Positions 1 to 5,320 of a DNA stretch of 5,320 nt are shown here, one piece after another; the first letter of the stretch is position 1, and each line of letters begins with the position of its first letter. This DNA is from UBA1562 sp041653955 (GTDB lineage: Bacteria; Omnitrophota; Gorgyraeia; Gygaellales; Profunditerraquicolaceae), in contig JBAZEH010000051.1 of assembly GCA_041653955.1 (NCBI GenBank), forward strand, positions 1 to 5,320. The letters run 5' to 3'. Below the pieces are notes generated by a model. It had not been told where the DNA came from, ran no database searches, and was given only the letters and a program-made list of their open reading frames with translations. A program made the translations under genes and the position numbers.

Positions 1-1
1 G

Positions 2-916
2 CCAGCATCCGCCACCGAAGGCCTGGCTCTTATCTTTAGCCTTGCTCGAGAACGCTTTATCAAAGATGAGCCTGCCTTAGCAGATTCCATCAGCCTCCTG
101 TATCAGGCCGCCTACCTAAGGCTCCTAGATAAGCCAGCCCGCAATGAGGTGCTATCCAACTTATCATCCCTTAAGCCAAATGACCCGCTATCCTCCTGGC
201 TAAAGGATAACTATAACAAGAACCTTGATGAACAGCTCTCAACTCTTGATTTAACCCTAAAGCAGAAGGCCCGCCTGAACAATTGGGTCAATATACGCGA
301 TTCAGTCATCTCCTACAGTCGCTCCTTAAGGCTTGCCTATGAGGTAATGCTCCACTACCAGGATTCCTATCAAAAGGCAGGCTTAAGCTTAAACAGATTC
401 ATCCTGGACAAGATATCCAGGGATAAAACCTTATTAGGTGTAATTACCGGCATCTATCCTGCCGCCTTCCTCAACAGGAAGTCCTGGACAAATACCGAAA
501 TATCCCTCTTAAAAGAGCTACTCTTTGTCTACAGCCAGATTGAGGATAAGATCATTAACCTGATGCCTACCGCAGACGGCCGTATCCTTGCCTACTCTGA
601 ATACTTGCTCAAGGATTACTTCTTAAAGAACAAGGAAGCTGCCTATACAAAAGTCCAGACAGAGCATTTGATTAACCTTTATCTTGCTTCCGGCAAGTCA
701 TCTTTTATACAGCTCTCTAGCGTCTCTTCTCTAAATAAGCTCCTGTCTCTGGCTAAGCCAGTGCTCCTAATCCATCCTGAATCCTCCCTTGCCTCCTGGC
801 TTAGCAAATACTCAAGCTGGGCCTCTACAGGTTTTGGCAGGGGAGCCTGGGAGCTGCACCGTTCTAACCTTGATGCCAAGACCTTAGATACCAAAGACAG
901 GCCCAGGCCTGTTGAG
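2..916 (+). other. N-terminal helix-rich region of unknown function (residues 1-305)
   Basis: This part of the giant frame shows no family signature I recognise. It is rich in Leu, Lys, Ser, Asp and Tyr, with heptad-like spacing of hydrophobic residues in stretches such as SISLLYQAAYLRLLDK (about 29-44) and EISLLKELLFVYSQIEDK (about 167-184). That suggests a mostly alpha-helical scaffold or solenoid. Aromatic/charged blocks such as SWLSKYSSWASTGFGRG (about 265-281) end the region just before the glycosyltransferase-like module. The upstream edge is cut by the window, so it may be the C-terminal half of a larger domain. No catalytic motif is visible. Confidence 0.45.
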
Positions 917-3900
917 CCAGGCCTAATCTGTGAGCTTGATAACCAGGGCATCTTTAACCAGCCTACGGATATAGTGGTAATTGATGATGAGTCCAACCAG
1001 GCCAACCTTGAGCAATACCATAAGGTGCTTGAGCAGGTAAAAGAGGAGACCGCAGATCGTAAGGCAGGTGAGCTTGTCTTTATGCCCGGCTCATCCAAGC
1101 AGGCAGCTGTTAAGCACTATGCCCAGTTTATCGCCAGGCTCTGGCAGTCTATCCTTGATGCCAAGTTAGATCCCGGCATAGTCAGGATACTTACTGAGCC
1201 TAAATTCAACAAGAAGACCGGCCAGGAATATATCATTGCAGCAGATGGAATAATCGACGTCCAAAAATTAGAGTTCTTCATCCGCGACAACCCCCTGTAT
1301 CATATCTCCGGCATCCGCAACTACACGATCCTGCTCCTTGCCTCCCAGGGCGCAAAAGTCATCATGAACTTCGATGACGACGCCCAGCCGGAGAACTACG
1401 TCTTATTCTTATTCGATAGGAACACCCTTGCCTCCTATAGGAGCAAGAAGGAGCAGTCCCTGCTTAGCTCTCTAATGCAGGAGATAAGCCTGCGCCTAAA
1501 CATCAATATAACTGATCTAAAGAGCCTTTATAAGGTATGGGCAGCCAACAGGGAGGAGTTAGCCGACTTAGAGCTTCAATACTTCGGCTATGACGGAACA
1601 GACAATTCCAAAGGCCTCATATTAAAAGCCTTGGATCAGGTCATCCCGCTCTCCGGCCCCCGTCCTGCCAGGTTTACCGAAGAAGGTTTAGAGGTTACAG
1701 CTGATAAGTCAAGCTTCCTGGCTAAAGACAAGGACCTGACCTATCAACGCTACGAAGGCCTTGCCTGGCCTCTTCCTGCAAACAACATCGCCCTAACCGA
1801 CTTCATTTATCCTGAACCCAGGATCGATAAGCAAGGTAACCGTTACATGACGCTTCCGGTCAACGTCGCCCGTTCAGCCGAGCTTATCGGCAAGCGCGCA
1901 GGAGACCTGCCTTATATGTATATTGATGGTGACCTAAGGGGCACCATGGGTGTGCCAGCCAAAGAGGACACTGTCCAGGAGTGGCAGGACCGCACAATCA
2001 TCTACTCCCAGCATCCTTTTGTCTTTGACCATGACAATTCAGGGGAGGCCGCTGCCCGCTCCTGGATGGCAGGGGATGACATGTCCATCTTTAACATGCA
2101 GCATACAGGCAGAAGCTCAATCATTGGAGACGGTAACATCCGGGCCTTTATCTCGGATACCTACGTAATATTTAACCGCGCCTCTCTAAGCATTAAAGAT
2201 CCGACCCCATCTATCGGCCAGACATTAAGGCTTGAGGAGCCTCCGTTCATCAAGTGGATCGGCAAGCTCCTCTCCAAATACTCTACCATTACCTGCTTTG
2301 CTCCTGTTGCAGGTGGCCAGCAGCGCGATATCGGCGCCAGGTTCTACATGATACCCTTCCAGGACTATAATGAGGTAGTAGGCACCGCAGCCAGAAGCTA
2401 CTACGAGAAGGCAGTTGAGCTCTTTGGCAGGCGCCTAAGGGCATATCCTGATAAACTTGATAACTACTCTAATGAGCTCTACAGCCTCCTGGGCTCATCC
2501 TATATTGATATAGCCAACGGCTCTGTCCTTGATGACAATGCCAGGGCCTACCTCTTAAAAGAAAGGCTCTCCCGCGCCAGGATGCTCTCTGACCTTGCCT
2601 TTAAGCGGGCAGTCAAGCTTAACCAGCTAAATAATCTAGGCGCTGATCCTGTCCAACAATCCAGGCTTGCCAGGGAGCTCTCCGACATTGACTTAATCAT
2701 GGCCCGCTATGCCATACAGTTCTATATGTATCAGCCCAAAAACATCCAGGATAAGGAGCGCACCAACTTTACCGATGACCACAGCCCTCTGGATGCATCC
2801 AGGGATTACTTCCTGAAAATCACAAGAAAAGGCCCTGACCTGGAATATGAGGCGGTTTACCCTAATATCGCCTTAGGCCAAAGAAGCGATGTCACTAACC
2901 CTGCTCCTGTATCAGCAGAGTGGGCTAACTTAGGCAGCAAGGGTAAGGTATCTATAGACAGCTTAAAAGATAATACCTTCAAGCTTGATTCAAGGGAGGT
3001 TGTCTTAACATCCCTTCCTGAAGAGGGCCAGGCAATAATCGTCCCCACGCTTCCTTATGAATATGAAGATGCCTACCTTGCCCTTATCCAGAAACAGCTC
3101 TTCGGCCAGATCAGGCAGGACGGGGAGACCATCTACATGTGGCCGTATCTGGTTAGAGCTGCCAAGGATGGTGAGGGTAGTTCGCCGGTGGGCAAAGAAT
3201 CGCGCTCAAATGAACTTTGCGCTCCGGATGATTTTACAAGGAGATTTTTCCAGGCTATAGGTTTTGCCAGGGTTGTTGAGCATAAGGGCCTTTCCTTTTC
3301 TACCTCCAGCCCCCTCAACATCGTCCTCTTCAGAGGCGGCCGCGGGGCAGGCGCCTTGACTCAACTGTTAAAGAATATCCCCGGTGTCAATGTTTCAATA
3401 ATTCTGGCAGCTACAGATGACGGAAGAAGCTGGTATACCGCTTCCCAGGACTTTAACGCAACCGGCATGCCTGATTGCGGCAAATCCTTGCTTGATTTGG
3501 CAACTGATGAGCAGGTCAAGAAGGTCCTTGAATTAAGGATGAAAGGCCAGGACAGCCTGCTGCTTAAGGAAGAATTTAACAGGCTCCTGGATAAACTAAA
3601 CGGCAATACCCCGGTTGAATTTACCCTCCCGGAAACCAAAAAGCTTTATGACTCCTTCTTATCCATAACCGATACCCAAAAGCAAAAGGAACTTCTCTCC
3701 TACCTGGTTACCTTCCGCGACACATTAAAGCATAAGTTCTCCAATTCCGGATTTACATATAACGATATACCCGTCAGAAGCATCGCCTTAGTCGGCGCTG
3801 CCTGGCGCCTTGCATTAGATAAGGATCCTTCCCTGTCTTCAAAGGCCCTTAAGGATATCCCCACCTGGCAGGCTGCTTCAGCCAGGATCGCCCATCTCTT

Positions 3901-5320
3901 AGGCGTAAGAGATGGACATCAGGTCATTTTTACCACCTTAAAGCGCAAGCATTTAATGGCGATGCTTGCCGATGGGACCATCTATTTTACCGAGACCGGC
4001 ATCAACGAACATCCCAAGACAAGCGAGTTCTTAGGTCTATGGCTTATGAACAGGAAGCTGGACATTAATTTATTCGCGCAAAACATAAAGGAACGCATAT
4101 CGGTTGAACTTGAAGAGGTTGGAATACCGGAAAAAATCAAAGAAGACGGCTTAAGAAAAGAGATTGATGAAACTACCCGCAAGCTAAAGAACAAAGGAAA
4201 GGCACTTGACGTAGCCAAATACATCGCCTCCTTATCAATTACCGGCTGCTCCAGGAACGGCGACGCGGCTGCCACTCCCGAAGCCATCCGGGCACTGGAA
4301 GAGGCCGATGCCATAATCTATTGCACTACAACCCTTGAATCCAATATGGGCGCAGGCTTAATCGTCAAGGACGTCCAGGAGGCGATACGCAATAACAAGA
4401 AGGCCGTCAAGCTCCATGTATGCAACCCGACAATCGAAAACGACCTGCCTGATACCACTGCCCTAAGCATGCTTGAACGTTTATACCGCTACGTAAGCAA
4501 TAAGCAACTTTACCGTAAAAACCATCTCTCCTGGGAGGACGCCTCTGATTACGTCCATTATATCTTAGGTATAGGCGCTGAATTTGGCCTGATGCAGGAT
4601 AACTACAAGCCTGAAAACGGCCAGGAGATATTAAGGAAGAGTCCGATTGTCTTTAACGCAACGGACATCCGCAGCGTTACGGGTAACCAGGTCATTCCTC
4701 TTGGCTGTGATTTGGAGATTAAAACCCCTGAATTAAAACAGAAAAAGGACTACTCCGGATACGAACTGCAATTCGGCCTCTATAGCCCTAAAGTTATTGA
4801 AGAGGTGATATTGGAGCTATTGGAGCCAAAAGGCGCCGCAGTGGAGATAGGCAGTTCGGCGGCCGATCACTTTGTTTCTTCCCCGGTAAATAAGGAGCTG
4901 CGTTTAAGCCTCGGGGTTTTAGGGTATTCTTCGGTAAAAGATTTCAAGACTGGATTAGAGGAGAAATTCTTTTTAGGAAGGGATTTGGTAAGTTTGCAAA
5001 TAAGATTAACTAATCTGCCCGATGAGCAAAAACAGAAAATAGAAGGAAGGACAAATAAATATCTGGAAGTAGTAGCCAGAGGGTTGGCAAGTGCGTATGG
5101 CAAACCTTTAACTCAAATAACCCCTGAAGAATTTAATTCTGAATTCGGGATGACCTTGGTGGTCCCTGGTTCTGGAGAGGCAAGCCGGTTTAGTTCCGAG
5201 TGTATTATAAGCAAGTCAATGGCCTTTTCCGGCATAGAAGAGACTTATACTCGCTTAGCACTGGGCGGCGGCCAATTGTTCCCGGCCTTACGCCCGGTTA
5301 TAACACTGGATGAGAAAACC
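2..5320 (+). CDS. Interior fragment of a giant multidomain protein (GT2-like + CofD/YvcK-like modules), partial at both ends
   Basis: The frame beginning at base 2 stays open for 1773 codons to the last base, so this is part of one gene longer than 5.3 kb; neither its start nor its stop is present. Seen directly: a helix-rich N-terminal part, a segment with ordered GT-A glycosyltransferase motifs (VIDDES, RN, FDDDA), a TPR-like helical part, a CofD/YvcK-like Rossmann segment starting NIVLFRGGRGAG, and a terminal VVPGSGEASRF motif resembling sugar nucleotidyltransferases. No signal peptide can be judged because the N-terminus is missing, and I see no convincing transmembrane helix. Cysteine is rare across the first 1100 residues. 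From general knowledge, single chains this large that combine carbohydrate-active modules are typical of giant genes reported in Omnitrophota and related uncultured bacteria. A role in building or modifying a surface glycan is inference. That the frame is coding is near certain; the function is not. Confidence 0.93.
917..2386 (+). other. Glycosyltransferase family 2-like (GT-A fold) module
   Basis: Within the giant frame, residues about 306-795 show GT-A motifs in the expected order. TDIVVIDDES (322-331) resembles the nucleotide-binding VDDGS strand and turn of GT2 enzymes. GIRNYTILLLASQGAKVIMN followed by FDDDAQPE (437-463) has the RN...A.G...(I/L)..xDDD.PE pattern of the metal-binding DXD strand, with the usual RN-to-DDD spacing of 19 residues. 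Further on, YIDGDLRGTMG (640-649), AGDDM (690-694) and YVIFNRAS (721-728) are candidates for the acceptor-side and catalytic-base loops, but I cannot assign the base. The gap from DDES to DDD, about 130 residues, is roughly twice that of a minimal GT2 enzyme, so there is an insertion. The expected role is transfer of a sugar from a nucleotide donor; donor and acceptor are unknown. It could also be a degenerate, non-catalytic copy. Confidence 0.5.
2387..2752 (+). other. Helical, TPR-like segment after the glycosyltransferase module
   Basis: Residues about 796-918 of the giant frame look like paired amphipathic helices. SYYEKAVELFGRRLRAYPDK (799-818) has the A..YYEKAVEL....L..YP pattern common at tetratricopeptide repeats, followed by ELYSLLGSSYIDIANGS, a helix with the LG..Y spacing of a TPR A-helix. 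More helices follow, including LSDLAFKRAVKLNQLNN. Only one or two repeats are recognisable by eye, so it could simply be a helical spacer. Such segments usually mediate protein contacts or hold adjacent modules apart. Confidence 0.35.
2753..3166 (+). other. Uncharacterised mixed alpha/beta region between the TPR-like segment and the linker
   Basis: Residues about 918-1055 are coding but match no family I know. The first half contains DHSPLDASRDYF and a YPNIALGQRSDVTNPAP stretch. The second half looks beta-rich, with alternating hydrophobics in REVVLTSLPEEGQAIIVPTL, followed by a helix (YEDAYLALIQKQLFGQI) and IYMWPYLVRAAK. It could be an N-terminal subdomain of the following CofD-like module or a separate small domain. 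Confidence 0.35.
3167..3240 (+). repeat. Imperfect palindrome inside an in-frame linker (SSPV-containing)
   Basis: Bases 3185-3197 (CCGGTGGGCAAAG) and 3215-3227 (CTTTGCGCTCCGG) pair at 11 of 13 positions around a 17-base loop. The element lies in phase and encodes a polar, probably disordered stretch, GEGSSPVGKESRSNELCAPD, placed between an uncharacterised region and the CofD-like core. Its codons (TCG, CCG, GTG, TGC, GCG-rich DNA) differ from the GCC/TCC/CTT style around it. That is consistent with an inserted palindromic element serving as a linker, in the manner of known protein-coding palindromic repeats, but a single copy in view cannot prove mobility. Confidence 0.4.
3314..4594 (+). other. 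Divergent CofD/YvcK (GlmR)-like domain
   Basis: Residues about 1105-1531 follow the layout of the CofD/YvcK superfamily (2-phospho-L-lactate transferase, gluconeogenesis factor). LNIVLFRGGRGAGALTQLL (1105-1123) is the first beta strand and glycine-rich loop. NVSIILAATDDGRSW (1130-1144) matches the second strand with the hallmark DDG at 1139-1141. GMPDCGKSLLDLA (1156-1168) sits where PGDxR.xL is expected. RSIALVGAAW (1259-1268) corresponds to the VGNLxLAG strand. MAMLADGTIYFTE matches the DG(T/S) beta hairpin, and ATPEAIRALEEADAIIY...TLESN (1424-1448) matches the P.A..AI..AD.ii.GPGsl..S block. YvcK-type proteins bind UDP-sugars and affect precursor supply for the cell wall; CofD acts in coenzyme F420 synthesis. 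Here the PGDxR and GPG signatures are replaced (PDCGK; CTT at 1441-1443), and the domain is about 100 residues longer than usual, with helical insertions. It may have changed substrate or become regulatory. Confidence 0.6.
3892..3915. repeat. Perfect 10-bp inverted repeat with 4-base loop inside the CofD-like coding segment
   Basis: Bases 3892-3901 (CCATCTCTTA) and 3906-3915 (TAAGAGATGG) are exact reverse complements separated by GGCG, so the RNA or either DNA strand could form a 10-bp stem with a tetraloop. It encodes HLLGVRDG within the coding frame. No run of T follows, so it does not look like an intrinsic terminator. No function is shown. Confidence 0.6.
4595..5143 (+). other. Interdomain region of unknown function with second SSPV motif
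   Basis: Residues about 1532-1714 join the CofD-like segment to the last motif in view. The first part (IVFNATDIRSVTGNQVIPLG) looks like a beta-rich tail of the preceding domain. VIEEVILELLEPKGAAVEIGSS suggests one helix and strand. SSPV recurs at 1626-1629, again in a polar stretch. The remainder, with QIRLTNLPDEQKQKIEGRTN and ITPEEFNSEFG, is helical and lysine/glutamate-rich. Base composition changes in this region: TTG and GGG codons become frequent and the CCAGG/CCTGG pentamers abundant upstream are almost absent. I do not recognise a family. Confidence 0.4.
5144..5320 (+). other. Possible start of a sugar-nucleotidyltransferase-like domain (truncated by the window)
   Basis: The last 59 residues contain MTLVVPGSGEASRFSSE (1717-1733). 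This resembles the opening strand and glycine-rich loop of NTP-transferase enzymes, which typically read (I/L)xxAAGxGTRF followed by a lysine. Here Arg is at 1729, and a lysine follows nine residues later at 1738 in ISKSMAF. The usual AAG is PGS and the Thr before Arg is Ser, so the match is loose. The downstream GGGQLFPALRPVITLDE is compatible with the next strand but not diagnostic. If real, such a domain would join a sugar phosphate to a nucleotide, fitting a chain that also has a glycosyltransferase-like module. A chance resemblance or a non-catalytic relative is quite possible. Confidence 0.28.

Noticed and set aside
897..912. Short inverted repeat ACAGGCC-CA-GGCCTGT
   Set aside because: A 7-base stem with a 2-base loop in a region rich in CCAGG and AGGCCT words is readily explained by codon preference.
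679..1098. Minus-strand 139-codon ORF
   Set aside because: It is antisense to the continuous + frame; the + frame holds the GT2-like VIDDES motif here and the minus product is Ser/Leu-rich with no recognisable fold.
1950..2168. Plus-strand 72-codon ORF in another frame
   Set aside because: It sits inside the glycosyltransferase-like segment, shifted by one base relative to the main frame, with a Ser/Thr/Pro-rich product and no motif. The same reasoning removes the + ORF at 3057-3260 and the minus ORFs at 2857-3048, 3133-3321, 3361-3639 and 4867-5103.
3892..3915. Perfect hairpin as an intrinsic terminator
   Set aside because: No T-run follows on either strand, and it lies in the middle of an open frame.
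3982..4314. Minus-strand 110-codon ORF with serine- and phenylalanine-rich product
   Set aside because: It lies wholly antisense to the CofD-like coding segment, its composition is that of a shadow frame, and it shows no domain motif.
3314..5320. Coenzyme F420 synthesis (CofD plus a CofC-like guanylyltransferase)
   Set aside because: The CofD-like domain lacks the usual PGDxR-like and GPG signatures, the nucleotidyltransferase call is weak and truncated, and no other F420 gene is in view.

Overview
The window is a single uninterrupted reading frame. Reading codons from base 2 on the + strand gives 1773 sense codons through base 5320 with no stop, and the frame runs off both ends. The window is therefore an interior piece of one very large protein-coding gene. 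It holds no start codon context, stop codon, intergenic gap, promoter, terminator or RNA gene. Every shorter ORF on either strand lies inside this frame and reads as a shadow of it.

Reading N- to C-terminal (residue 1 = the codon at base 2), the fragment appears modular. Residues 1 to about 305 are a helix-rich region I do not recognise. Residues about 306-795 carry the ordered signature of a GT-A fold, family-2-like glycosyltransferase: VIDDES at 327-331, RN at 439-440 and a FDDDA.PE block at 457-463. Residues about 796-920 are helical and TPR-like. Residues about 920-1050 are unrecognised and are followed by a polar linker containing an SSPV motif and an imperfect palindrome. Residues about 1105-1530 are a highly divergent CofD/YvcK (GlmR)-like domain: FRGGRGAG, DDG, a degenerate PGDxR-like site, and a late ADAIIY...TL.SN segment. 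After a second linker, the last ~55 residues may start a sugar-nucleotidyltransferase-like domain (VVPGSGEASRF).

The common theme is nucleotide-sugar chemistry: a glycosyltransferase-like module, a domain related to proteins that bind UDP-sugars or phosphoryl acceptors, and possibly a nucleotidyltransferase, all on one chain. This could be a giant envelope-glycan or polysaccharide assembly protein, but no substrate can be named from sequence alone.

The organism is probably an uncultured bacterium with moderate GC and heavy use of GCC, TCC, AGG, TTA and CTT codons. Giant genes of this size occur in Omnitrophota, which is my leading but weakly supported guess. Composition changes near base 4700: CCWGG pentamers nearly disappear, and TTG and GGG codons become common. 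That may mark a module junction of different origin.
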